NCBI GenBank assembly: GCA_000431975.1
Contig: HF988499.1
Span: 1-9,841, forward strand
Direction of reading: 5' to 3'
DNA: 9,841 bases
Source of the DNA: Prevotella sp. CAG:924
Lineage (GTDB): Bacteria; Bacteroidota; Bacteroidia; Bacteroidales; Bacteroidaceae
Below are positions 1 to 5,908 of the stretch, piece after piece (within the stretch, counting starts at the first letter, position 1; every line of letters starts with the position of its first letter). The notes beneath the pieces were generated by a model, which had not been told where the DNA came from, did no database searches, and saw only the letters and a program-made list of their open reading frames with translations. The position numbers and the translations under genes are program-made.

Positions 1-1
1 G

Positions 2-619
2 AAAGAGTGTGTTGATGCCGAGACGGTCAATCAGTTCACCAATCAGTATCAGGGTGGAGCGGGAAAGACGCTCATACAGTTCTTTACCGCACCGACGGTG
101 GTGGAAAAGGTGTGCACGGGTTGGCTCGGCCTCTTTGGTGGCCTGCTGGCAGTCTTTGGCGTGGTGGCCGCTCCTATCACAAGCGGTGACACGGCCTTGC
201 GCTCCGCCCGCCTGATGATTGCCGAGGCACTGCATCTCGAACAGAAGTCAGTAGTGAAACGGTTGTATATCGCAGTCCCGATGTTCCTGGCCGTCATTGT
301 CCTGCTTGTCTGGCAGGAGACCAATCCCGATGGATTCAATACGATCTGGCAGTGGTTCGGCTGGTCCAACCAGACACTGGCGGTGTTCACATTGTGGATG
401 ATGGTGGTATACATGGTGCGCACCCATAAGGCTTACTTCATGGTGCTTGTCCCTGCTTTGTTCATGACACTGGTCTGCGCTACCTTCCTTCTTGTGTCGC
501 CGATGGCTTTGGGACTCAGTCCGTCGGTGGCTTATGTGGGCACCGTGATCGTCTTCCTCATCGCTGCCATCTGGTTCTGTATATGGAAGGTTCGCGACGG
601 AAAGAATGCCAACAACTAA
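2..619 (+). CDS. cstA: Carbon starvation protein CstA family transporter, C-terminal part (5' end outside window)
   Basis: The reading frame is open from base 2 and gives about 205 residues, so only the C-terminal portion of a longer membrane protein is present. CstA proteins are inner-membrane carriers linked to peptide and pyruvate uptake on nutrient limitation. Visible family signatures are APITSGDTALRSARL in the first third and FGWSNQTLA in the middle. About five hydrophobic helices are seen (LFGGLLAVFGVVAAPI, LYIAVPMFLAVIVLLVW, LAVFTLWMMVVYMV, YFMVLVPALFMTLVCATFLLV, VAYVGTVIVFLIAAIWFCIW), followed by a short basic, polar tail ending KNANN. The next gene starts 12 bases after the stop, so co-transcription is likely. 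The family assignment is firm. Substrate and upstream regulation cannot be judged from this fragment. Confidence 0.9.
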   Translation, partial: KECVDAETVNQFTNQYQGGAGKTLIQFFTAPTVVEKVCTGWLGLFGGLLAVFGVVAAPITSGDTALRSARLMIAEALHLEQKSVVKRLYIAVPMFLAVIVLLVWQETNPDGFNTIWQWFGWSNQTLAVFTLWMMVVYMVRTHKAYFMVLVPALFMTLVCATFLLVSPMALGLSPSVAYVGTVIVFLIAAIWFCIWKVRDGKNANN

Positions 620-631
620 TAGATTATATTT

Positions 632-1120
632 ATGAAGAAGAAAATTATCATGATGATGCTGGCACTGCTGACTTGCATAACGGCGAGTGCCCAGTTTGAG
701 AAGGACAAGATGTACGTAGGAGCATCGCTCACGGGTCTCAATCTGAGCTATAGCGGTCTCAACAAACTCAACCTGGGCTTGAGCGCCAAGGTGGGTTATA
801 TGCTTGAAGACAATTGGATGATCTACGGACAGGCCGGTTATGACCATTCAGGCAGTGATGCCGTTGCCGATTATATGAATCTGGGCGTCGGCGGCCGTTA
901 TTATATCGTACAGAATGGTCTGTTCCTGGGCGTGAATGCGAAATTCGTGCATGCCTTCCACAACTATAACGACGTGATGCCGGGCGTAGAGGCAGGTTAT
1001 GCTTTCTTTGTCAGTCGCACCGTGACCATCGAGCCGTCAGTGTACTATCAGCAGAGCTTTAAGAATCATTCTGACTATAGCACGATAGGGATTAATCTGG
1101 GTATTGGCATTTATCTCTAA
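632..1120 (+). CDS. Small outer-membrane beta-barrel protein
   Basis: This 162-residue protein begins with a clear Sec signal peptide: MKKK, a hydrophobic stretch, and a likely cut after ASA at residue 20 just before QFEKD. The mature part of about 142 residues alternates short amphipathic strands rich in Gly, Tyr and Asn (for example [59 protein letters not shown]). It ends in a beta strand, [10 protein letters not shown]. Length and pattern fit an eight-stranded barrel of the OmpA-N/OMP_b-brl type in the outer membrane. No peptidoglycan-binding domain follows, and no ligand can be inferred. It sits 12 bases behind cstA, and its TAA shares a base with the recR ATG, so it is probably translated together with recR. 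The fold class is well supported; the function is unknown. Confidence 0.8.
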   Translation: MKKKIIMMMLALLTCITASAQFEKDKMYVGASLTGLNLSYSGLNKLNLGLSAKVGYMLEDNWMIYGQAGYDHSGSDAVADYMNLGVGGRYYIVQNGLFLGVNAKFVHAFHNYNDVMPGVEAGYAFFVSRTVTIEPSVYYQQSFKNHSDYSTIGINLGIGIYL

Positions 1121-1728
1121 TGGATCAGTATCCCTCCGTATTGCTTGAACGGGCGGTGAGCGAGTTCTCCCGCCTGCCGGGTATCGGCCGCAAGAGTGCC
1201 TTGCGGCTTGTGCTGTTTATGCTCCGTCAGAGCGAGGAAACGGTTGACGGCTTCGTGTCTGCACTCTCTCACCTAAAGAAAGACGTGAAGTATTGTAAGG
1301 TGTGCCACAACATCAGCGACACCGAGGTATGTCCGATCTGCAGCGATCATTCGCGTGATGCGTCGACGGTCTGCGTGGTGGAGAATATTCAGGATGTGAT
1401 GGCGGTGGAGAATACACAGCAGTATCACGGACTGTACCACGTGCTCGGAGGCATCATCTCGCCCATGGACGGCATAGCACCGGGCGATCTGGAGATCGCC
1501 TCTTTGGTGGAACGGGTGAAGGCGGGAGGAATCCGTGAGGTGATCCTGGCACTGAGCTCTACCATGGAGGGCGACACTACCAATTATTATATATCCCGGC
1601 AGTTGCGCGGGCTCGATGTGAAGGTGAGTGTCATCGCACGGGGTATCTCGGTCGGCAACGAGTTGGAATATACGGACGAGGTGACGCTGGGACGTTCGAT
1701 ACTCAACCGTACGCCTTTCGACCAGTGA
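1120..1728 (+). CDS. recR: Recombination mediator protein RecR
   Basis: RecR works with RecO (and RecF) to load RecA on single-stranded gaps in the cytoplasm. The 202-residue length is normal. An N-terminal helix-hairpin-helix is seen around [12 protein letters not shown] (residues 19-30). A C4 zinc finger has Cys59, Cys62, Cys71 and Cys74. The Toprim domain starts at [14 protein letters not shown] (about 84-97) and continues through [16 protein letters not shown]. The C-terminal [21 protein letters not shown] segment matches the form usual in Bacteroidales. The ATG overlaps the preceding stop codon (TAATG), which argues for coupled translation with the small barrel protein. A probable terminator lies directly downstream. 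Identification is secure. Confidence 0.97.
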   Translation: MDQYPSVLLERAVSEFSRLPGIGRKSALRLVLFMLRQSEETVDGFVSALSHLKKDVKYCKVCHNISDTEVCPICSDHSRDASTVCVVENIQDVMAVENTQQYHGLYHVLGGIISPMDGIAPGDLEIASLVERVKAGGIREVILALSSTMEGDTTNYYISRQLRGLDVKVSVIARGISVGNELEYTDEVTLGRSILNRTPFDQ

Positions 1729-1738
1729 TGTATGCAGG

Positions 1739-1777
1739 AAGGCGGGTGGCTCTGCGACTTGCCGCCTTTATTTTTAT
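1739..1777 (+). terminator. Probable intrinsic terminator after recR
   Basis: AAGGCGG at 1739-1745 pairs perfectly with CCGCCTT at 1762-1768 around a 16-base loop, and a T-rich run (TTTATTTTTAT) follows. It lies 10 bases after the recR stop and would separate the cstA/omp/recR unit from the membrane-protein/glycosyltransferase unit. The stem is short (7 bp) and the loop large, so read-through is possible. Confidence 0.6.
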
Positions 1778-1802
1778 AAAATAAGATGTTTCTATACTGA
1801 TT

Positions 1803-2291
1803 ATGAACCGTTTGCGTCATATATTGCAAGCTATTCTTTGGACGTCTGTCGTCCTGACCATCCTTATCGTGGTGGTATATGAGAGTCACTGGCTACTGGA
1901 AGGCGGTTGGGCCGATCGTTCTGCATGCCAGTTCGTCTGGCAGATCGTCATGGAGCTGGCCACGATCGTGGCTATCCCGGTAGCTTTGTTCCTTTTCCGC
2001 TTCAAGCGCATCCACCGGCTGTTGGTCGAGGGGCGTATGAAGGCTCTGCACACATGGAGCATCGTCCGTCTGTTGATGCTCTGTGTACCGATTGTGCTGA
2101 ATGCCGTGCTCTATTATCAGTTCATGGCTGTCGCGTTCGGTTATATGGCCATTATCCTGTTGCTCAGCCTGTTCTTCGTCTATCCCTCAAAGACACGCTG
2201 TGAGCAGGAGATGGCGGAGCTGGACGACGGGGAGAAACTGGAACAGAACGAGGAAGTTGCTGACAAGCCGGATGGACAGGATGAAAAATAA
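1803..2291 (+). CDS. Conserved-type inner-membrane protein of unknown function, four helices
   Basis: I do not recognise a named family for this 162-residue protein. Four hydrophobic segments are visible, at about residues 8-27 (LQAILWTSVVLTILIVVVY), 44-65 (VWQIVMELATIVAIPVALFLF), 86-107 (SIVRLLMLCVPIVLNAVLYYQF) and 108-127 (MAVAFGYMAIILLLSLFFVY). Basic patches FRFKRIHRLLVEGR and PSKTRCEQE flank them. The last 30 residues are highly acidic (AELDDGEKLEQNEEVADKPDGQDEK) and probably cytoplasmic. An upstream in-frame ATG at 1785 meets a stop almost at once, so the ATG at 1803 is the natural start. The glycosyltransferase gene begins 11 bases after the stop, which suggests a shared mRNA and possibly a shared envelope role. 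Confidence 0.8.
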   Translation: MNRLRHILQAILWTSVVLTILIVVVYESHWLLEGGWADRSACQFVWQIVMELATIVAIPVALFLFRFKRIHRLLVEGRMKALHTWSIVRLLMLCVPIVLNAVLYYQFMAVAFGYMAIILLLSLFFVYPSKTRCEQEMAELDDGEKLEQNEEVADKPDGQDEK

Positions 2292-2297
2292 AGAAGG
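2291..2297 (+). promoter_or_regulatory. Ribosome binding site that fixes the glycosyltransferase start
   Basis: AAGAAGG is a purine-rich Shine-Dalgarno-like sequence ending five bases before the ATG at 2303. It would overlap the alternative GTG codon at 2297, so that GTG is unlikely to be the start. It also overlaps the last base of the upstream stop codon, consistent with a single operon. Confidence 0.6.
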
Positions 2298-2302
2298 TGT
2301 CT

Positions 2303-3451
2303 ATGAAGCTTAGCGTCATCATTGTCAACTATCGTGTGCGTCCCTATCTCCTGCAGTGTCTGCGGTCGGTATTCCGTGCCCTTGACGGCATGGATGCGGA
2401 GGTGTTTGTCGTGGACAATCATTCCGGTGACGGATCGGTAGAGGCTGTGACCGAACATTATCCGCAGGTAAAGCTCATCGCGTCGATGCACAATCTCGGA
2501 TTTGCCCGGGCCAATAACAAGGCTATCCGTGAGGCGGAGGGCGACTATGTGCTTCTGCTCAATCCCGACACATTGGTCGGTGAGGATGTGTTGAAGCGTG
2601 CGGTCGCCTTCATGGATGGTCATCCTGATGCCGGAGCCTGTGGCGTGCACATGCTGAACAGCGATGGCAGCTCGGCTCCTGAATCGCGGCGCGGCGTACC
2701 TTCTCCACTGACGGCTTTCTATAAGATGTCGGGACTGTGCGCGCATTTTCCGAAGAGCCGGCGCTACGGCCGCTATTACATGGGATGGCTGCCGTGGAAT
2801 GAACCCGTAGAGATCGATATCGTCAGTGGCGCTTTCTGTCTGTTGCGCAGGGAGGCGCTCGCAGAGGTGGGACTGCTCGACGAGACTTTCTTTATGTACG
2901 GCGAGGATATCGACTTGAGTTATCGTTTGCTCAAGAAGGGTTGGCACAACTGGTATCTGCCTCTGAGAATCCTGCATTATAAAGGAGAGAGCACGCAGAA
3001 GTCGAGCTTCCGCTATGTCCATGTGTTCTATGAGGCCATGCTCATCTTCTTCCGGAAACATTACGGACATTTGTCGTGGCTTCTCTCGGTGCCTGTGCAG
3101 GCAGGTATCTATCTCAAGGCTCTCCAGGCCCTTTGTCTCCTGCAGTTCCGGGGAGCACGCCGGGCGTTGGGCTTCTTCACCCCCTCGATGGCCGTCTCTA
3201 CCGAAGCGGTATATGTCTTTCATGGCAGCCGGTCGAACAAGGAGAAGTTTGACCTCTTCTGTCGTCGTCGCGGACTGATGACTGAACCTGCAGAAGGCGC
3301 TCCCGTCTATGCGGTCTATGATGTGTCGGTCTATGATTATACGTCGATGCTGGAGGCACTAGCCTCACAGCAATGTCAGCCACGCGAGCAACTAGCTACC
3401 TATGATCCCGATGCCGACTTGCTGATCACGGCCACGCAAGTGGTGCAATAG
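2303..3451 (+). CDS. Family 2 glycosyltransferase (GT-A fold, rhamnosyltransferase-like)
   Basis: The enzyme probably transfers a sugar from a nucleotide donor to a cell-surface glycan at the cytoplasmic face of the inner membrane. The 382-residue protein starts KLSVIIVNYRVRPYL and shows VVDNHSGDGS (37-45), NLGFARANNKAI (64-75), the metal/donor motif LLLNPDT (84-90), SGAFCLLRREAL (175-186) and the acceptor-site motif DETFFMYGEDIDLSYR (193-208). A hydrophobic stretch near 255-283 may touch the membrane. Residues about 300-382 form an extra soluble tail beyond the GT2 core. An in-frame GTG lies two codons earlier (2297), but AAGAAGG at 2291-2297 is placed correctly as a ribosome binding site for the ATG at 2303. 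Donor and acceptor are unknown. Confidence 0.9.
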   Translation: MKLSVIIVNYRVRPYLLQCLRSVFRALDGMDAEVFVVDNHSGDGSVEAVTEHYPQVKLIASMHNLGFARANNKAIREAEGDYVLLLNPDTLVGEDVLKRAVAFMDGHPDAGACGVHMLNSDGSSAPESRRGVPSPLTAFYKMSGLCAHFPKSRRYGRYYMGWLPWNEPVEIDIVSGAFCLLRREALAEVGLLDETFFMYGEDIDLSYRLLKKGWHNWYLPLRILHYKGESTQKSSFRYVHVFYEAMLIFFRKHYGHLSWLLSVPVQAGIYLKALQALCLLQFRGARRALGFFTPSMAVSTEAVYVFHGSRSNKEKFDLFCRRRGLMTEPAEGAPVYAVYDVSVYDYTSMLEALASQQCQPREQLATYDPDADLLITATQVVQ

Positions 3452-3507
3452 ACCGGTCAGGTGAAGCCACGCATCTTCTTGTAGATATAATCCACTAACT
3501 TTAAGCG

Positions 3508-4080
3508 ATGATGAAAAACAAACAAACAGAAAAGAACACTCGTCCCATTGTCCGACTTCGCGCGCTTGAGCCTGAGGACCTTGACCTGCTGTATAAGATG
3601 GAGAACGATCGCGATTTATGGGAGGTGGGAACCACCAATGTACCTTATTCGCGCTATGCACTGCACAATTACATCGCCAACTGCTCCTGTGACATTTATG
3701 TAGACCGTCAACTGAGAATGATAGCTGAGAATGTCGCCCATGAGACGGTTGGGATAGTCGATCTTGTCAATTTTAACCCTCAGCACGGACGGGCAGAGGT
3801 GGGCATCGTCATCTTGAAACGTTATCGTGAGCAGGGATATGCTTGGTCGGCACTTTCCCAGCTTATCGACTATGCCCGCAACATATTGAATCTTCACCAG
3901 CTCTATGCCATCGTGTGCCAGGACAATACAGCTTCGGTGCATCTTTTCCAATCGCTTGGCTTTCAACGACAAATGGAGCTAAAAGACTGGCTGAGGGAGG
4001 ATAATCAGTACAAGGACGCTTGGGTGATGCAATACTTTTTTGGAAAAAAGTTCGTGAAAAGTTTGGAGGTTTGTAAATAA
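3508..4080 (+). CDS. GNAT family N-acetyltransferase, SpeG/RimJ-like
   Basis: This 190-residue cytoplasmic protein would transfer acetyl from acetyl-CoA to an amine. Its domain layout (RLRALEPEDLDLLYKMEND at 16-34, VGIVDLVNFNPQHGRAEVGIVI at 81-102) resembles spermidine acetyltransferase SpeG and ribosomal-protein acetyltransferases of the Acetyltransf_3 type. The CoA pyrophosphate loop is RYREQGYAWSAL (105-116), an R-x-x-G-x-A form, and the C-terminal motif is DNTASVHLFQSLGF (139-152). Two ATG codons are adjacent (3508 and 3511) and either may be used. The gene follows the glycosyltransferase by 56 bases, so it may or may not be in the same transcript. Its last codons contain the promoter of the tRNA-Asp gene. 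Polyamine, protein and sugar substrates are all possible. Confidence 0.87.
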   Translation: MMKNKQTEKNTRPIVRLRALEPEDLDLLYKMENDRDLWEVGTTNVPYSRYALHNYIANCSCDIYVDRQLRMIAENVAHETVGIVDLVNFNPQHGRAEVGIVILKRYREQGYAWSALSQLIDYARNILNLHQLYAIVCQDNTASVHLFQSLGFQRQMELKDWLREDNQYKDAWVMQYFFGKKFVKSLEVCK

Positions 4081-4093
4081 ATTGCTACCTTTG
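4062..4093 (+). promoter_or_regulatory. Bacteroidota-type promoter for tRNA-Asp
   Basis: TTTG at 4062-4065 and TACCTTTG at 4086-4093 match the -33 (TTTG) and -7 (TAnnTTTG) elements of the Bacteroidota primary sigma factor, separated by 20 bases. Transcription should start near 4100, about 30 bases before the tRNA. The -33 element lies inside the last codons of the acetyltransferase gene, and the -7 element sits just past its stop codon. Confidence 0.8.
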
Positions 4094-4131
4094 CACTCGC
4101 AATTAGAACAAGGGGCTACCGATAGCAAAAA

Positions 4132-4205
4132 GGTGCGTTAGTTCAGTTGGTTAGAATGCCTGCCTGTCACGCAGGAGGTCACGAGTTCGAATCTCGTACG
4201 CACCG
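4132..4205 (+). tRNA. tRNA-Asp (anticodon GTC)
   Basis: The 74-base gene folds as a full cloverleaf. The acceptor arm is GGTGCGT (4132-4138) with ACGCACC (4198-4204) and discriminator G4205. The anticodon stem is CCTGC/GCAGG (4159-4163, 4171-4175) with loop CTGTCAC and anticodon GTC at 4166-4168. The T arm is ACGAG-TTCGAAT-CTCGT. The D loop contains AGTTGGTTA. The sequence is close to the bacterial tRNA-Asp consensus. CCA is not encoded (bases after the discriminator are CAG) and must be added enzymatically. It has its own promoter and terminator, so it is a monocistronic unit. Confidence 0.98.
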
Positions 4206-4208
4206 CAG

Positions 4209-4242
4209 AAAGCCTTAAGATCGACAGATCTTAAGGCTTTTC
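4209..4242 (+). terminator. Intrinsic terminator of tRNA-Asp
   Basis: A perfect 14-bp stem, AAAGCCTTAAGATC (4209-4222) with GATCTTAAGGCTTT (4227-4240), closes a GACA loop and runs into a T-rich end (TTTTCT). It starts four bases after the tRNA discriminator. The A-rich start and T-rich end of the stem suggest it could also stop transcription arriving from the right. Confidence 0.9.
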
Positions 4243-4665
4243 TAGTATTTGTCAGGTTACGTACACGGATAGTTAGATGGTAACCTTCATAAGGGAGCAT
4301 CATCGGCACCTAAGCTGGTCGGGGAAGCCATACGCCTCCTTGCAGATACAGTGATGGAGTTGTCCTGCTCTTTTCATGGCTAACCATCTTCTTGTCTTAT
4401 CGGTCATCCATGATTATGGGACTTTCCCCTGTGTCATGGTGGTCAGTCCAACGGTCTGTCGCGTAATGCCATTTAAACATCTCCATGGCAAGAGCAATGG
4501 TCACACTGGTTCAAATAATGGTCATGATCTTATGGAACTTCTGTTATCTACGGGCAATATGAAGGAGATAAGGATAGCTTCATAAAGGCATCATCCATCT
4601 AATGTAAGCCAATTCCCAAGAAAAATTATCGTGTTCTTGATATACCTATATTAAATAAAATCTAT
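4243..4665. other. Intergenic region without a supported gene
   Basis: No reading frame here has a ribosome binding site or a recognisable product. The longest + strand frame, 4376-4585 (69 codons), looks random. The sequence contains a weak inverted repeat (GGTTAC 4255-4260 with GTAACC 4280-4285), two similar direct repeats (4285-4304 and 4578-4595), and five CATG tetramers at 4375, 4409, 4435, 4484 and 4523. It may be decayed DNA next to the tRNA, but no integrase, transposase or duplicated tRNA end is visible. Confidence 0.5.
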
Positions 4666-4673
4666 TATATTTG
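4666..4673 (+). promoter_or_regulatory. Promoter -7 element upstream of the NYN-domain gene
   Basis: TATATTTG followed by C is a perfect match to the Bacteroidota TAnnTTTG -7 element in an AT-rich setting (4630-4680). No clear TTTG is found 19-20 bases upstream, so the -33 half is unconvincing. Transcription would start near 4680, leaving a leader of about 125 bases before the gene. Confidence 0.55.
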
Positions 4674-4710
4674 CATCATATATGACGCGTTGGCCGATAA
4701 TGAGAAGATG

Positions 4711-4730
4711 TCATGGCAATATGACCATGA
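4711..4730 (+). repeat. Hairpin in the presumed leader of the NYN gene
   Basis: TCATGG (4711-4716) pairs with CCATGA (4725-4730) around an eight-base loop. It lies about 30 bases after the presumed transcript start and 77 bases before the start codon. It overlaps a 19-base motif (4707-4725) that recurs after the gene. It could be an operator or an RNA hairpin; no T-run follows, so it is not a terminator. Confidence 0.4.
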
Positions 4731-4807
4731 GGTAGTTTGAGATGACAGTATGATGATTCCGTAAGGTCAGTGTTATTGCATAGAGCGAACTTTAATTATA
4801 GGTATTC

Positions 4808-5533
4808 ATGAATAGAAAGGATCACAAATTAGCAGTACTGATTGATGCAGACAACGTACCCTATTCCAACGTCAAGGGAATGTTGGAGGAGATTGCCAAG
4901 TATGGTACCTTAACTATCAAGCGTATTTATGGAGACTGGACGAAGCCCACCGTTTCTGGCTGGAAGTCGGTCCTGCTCGATTATGCCATCACGCCTATTC
5001 AACAATATAGTTATACGACAGGTAAGAATGCCACGGACTCGGCTATGATCATTGATGCCATGGATATCTTACATGCGGATAAGGTGGACGGCTTCTGCAT
5101 AGTGTCGAGTGACAGCGACTTTACGCGTCTGGCCGTTCGCCTGCGGGAGTCGGGTAAGTTTGTGATCGGCATGGGTGAAGAGAAGACGCCGCATTCTTTC
5201 ATCGTGTCGTGTGACAAGTTTATCTATATCGAGATCCTTAACCATGCGAAGGCAAGTGCATATAATAAGGAGACCGCGACGAAAGGTCCGAAAGACGAGA
5301 TCATTAAATTGTTGAGCCAGTCAGTCGAGGATCTGGCGGATGATAACGGATGGGCGTTCCTGGCGAATGTCGGTAATCTGATGCTGAAGAAGATGCCGGA
5401 TTTTGATTCCCGAAATTATGGCTTCTCTAAACTGTCGGAACTGATAGAGGCGAATAAGGATAAGTTCGAGATAGAGAAGAGAGATACCTCTACCCCAAGC
5501 ATAAAGCATGTGTATGTGAAAAATCGGAAGTAG
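4808..5533 (+). CDS. NYN-domain putative ribonuclease with C-terminal LOTUS/OST-HTH domain
   Basis: NYN domains are PIN-like metal-dependent RNases. LOTUS/OST-HTH domains bind RNA or protein partners. The 241-residue protein opens with AVLIDADNVPYS (9-20), giving the acidic pair Asp13/Asp15 and Asn16. It continues with IKRIYGDW (37-44), GKNATDSAMIIDAMDIL (72-88, Asp77) and FCIVSSDSDFTRLAVRLRE (97-113, Asp102/Asp104), so the acidic active-site set is complete. Residues about 160-238 fit a LOTUS domain (DEIIKLLSQSVEDL, WAFLANVGNLMLKKMPDFDSRNYGFSKLSELIE). It is cytoplasmic, with no signal or membrane segment. It stands alone, with its own promoter-like element and gene-poor DNA on both sides. 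The RNA target is unknown. Related proteins are usually annotated as LabA/DUF88-like. Confidence 0.9.
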   Translation: MNRKDHKLAVLIDADNVPYSNVKGMLEEIAKYGTLTIKRIYGDWTKPTVSGWKSVLLDYAITPIQQYSYTTGKNATDSAMIIDAMDILHADKVDGFCIVSSDSDFTRLAVRLRESGKFVIGMGEEKTPHSFIVSCDKFIYIEILNHAKASAYNKETATKGPKDEIIKLLSQSVEDLADDNGWAFLANVGNLMLKKMPDFDSRNYGFSKLSELIEANKDKFEIEKRDTSTPSIKHVYVKNRK

Positions 5534-5908
5534 CCCCCGGAGAGATGCCGGAGCGAAAGGTGTATAGCACAACTATATGTATAGCCGACTTGCCGGATTG
5601 TTATGGTTGGACTTGACCTTATGGCTATGCTGGGAATGTTTTCGTCAGTGGTGTTGTGCCCGTCGATGTCATGGATATGACAGGGTTAAGAAAGAACAGG
5701 CGTTGCAGAGGTCCGGAAGGGTAAGAACGTGTCTTGTGATAGTAAGATAAGCGATGAAGGATAGCATTGCCATAGGTCCGGCTAGCTGCTATTGGATGAA
5801 ATCTGATGAGGATTGGGATTGACACTGGAATATTGCAGGATGATTATCGACACGGATAGAAACATTCTACAAACAAGAAATAAAACGAATAGACGGAAAA
5901 GAATATCA
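5534..5908. other. Gene-poor region upstream of the TonB receptor
   Basis: No convincing gene is present. A 25-codon hydrophobic frame at 5603-5680 lacks a ribosome binding site. Small inverted repeats are visible: CCGG-n7-CCGG just after the NYN stop, TATAG/CTATA at 5563-5577, and TGTCAT/ATGACA at 5667-5682. I found no clear TAnnTTTG promoter, B12-box, TPP-box or Fur-like palindrome, so the control of the receptor gene is unexplained. Confidence 0.5.
5667..5682 (+). repeat. Perfect short hairpin, second copy of a motif flanking the NYN gene
   Basis: TGTCAT (5667-5672) pairs with ATGACA (5677-5682) around GGAT. The stretch 5665-5681 equals 4707-4725 except that the upstream copy carries two extra bases (CA). 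It lies 134 bases after the NYN stop and about 230 bases before the receptor start. Confidence 0.4.

Noticed and set aside
248..847. Minus-strand frame spanning cstA and the small barrel gene
   Set aside because: His-rich product without motifs, opposite two good genes.
2297..2302. GTG start two codons before the glycosyltransferase ATG
   Set aside because: It would overlap the AAGAAGG ribosome binding sequence, which is spaced correctly for the ATG at 2303.
2180..3223. Long minus-strand frame of 347 codons opposite the glycosyltransferase
   Set aside because: It lies fully antisense to well-supported genes, its product is rich in His, Arg and Gln with no family motif, and it is explained by the codon bias of the opposite strand.
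3496..3503. TAACTTTA as a promoter -7 element for the acetyltransferase
   Set aside because: It has a mismatch at the last base and is only a few bases from the ATG, so the transcript would be nearly leaderless; no -33 match at the right distance was found.
4376..4585. 69-codon + strand frame downstream of tRNA-Asp
   Set aside because: No ribosome binding site, no recognisable domain or membrane segment pattern, and its sequence is dominated by the CATG repeats; treated as non-coding.
4180..4807. Integrated element using the tRNA-Asp 3' end
   Set aside because: No second copy of the tRNA 3' end and no integrase or transposase is seen in the window.
5813..5908. Upstream TTG start for the TonB receptor
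   Set aside because: It adds 32 mostly polar residues before a good signal peptide; the ATG at 5909 puts the signal at the N-terminus.
5534..5908. Cobalamin or TPP riboswitch before the TonB receptor
   Set aside because: I looked for the B12-box and the TPP core sequences and found neither; the short hairpins there do not form a known riboswitch.
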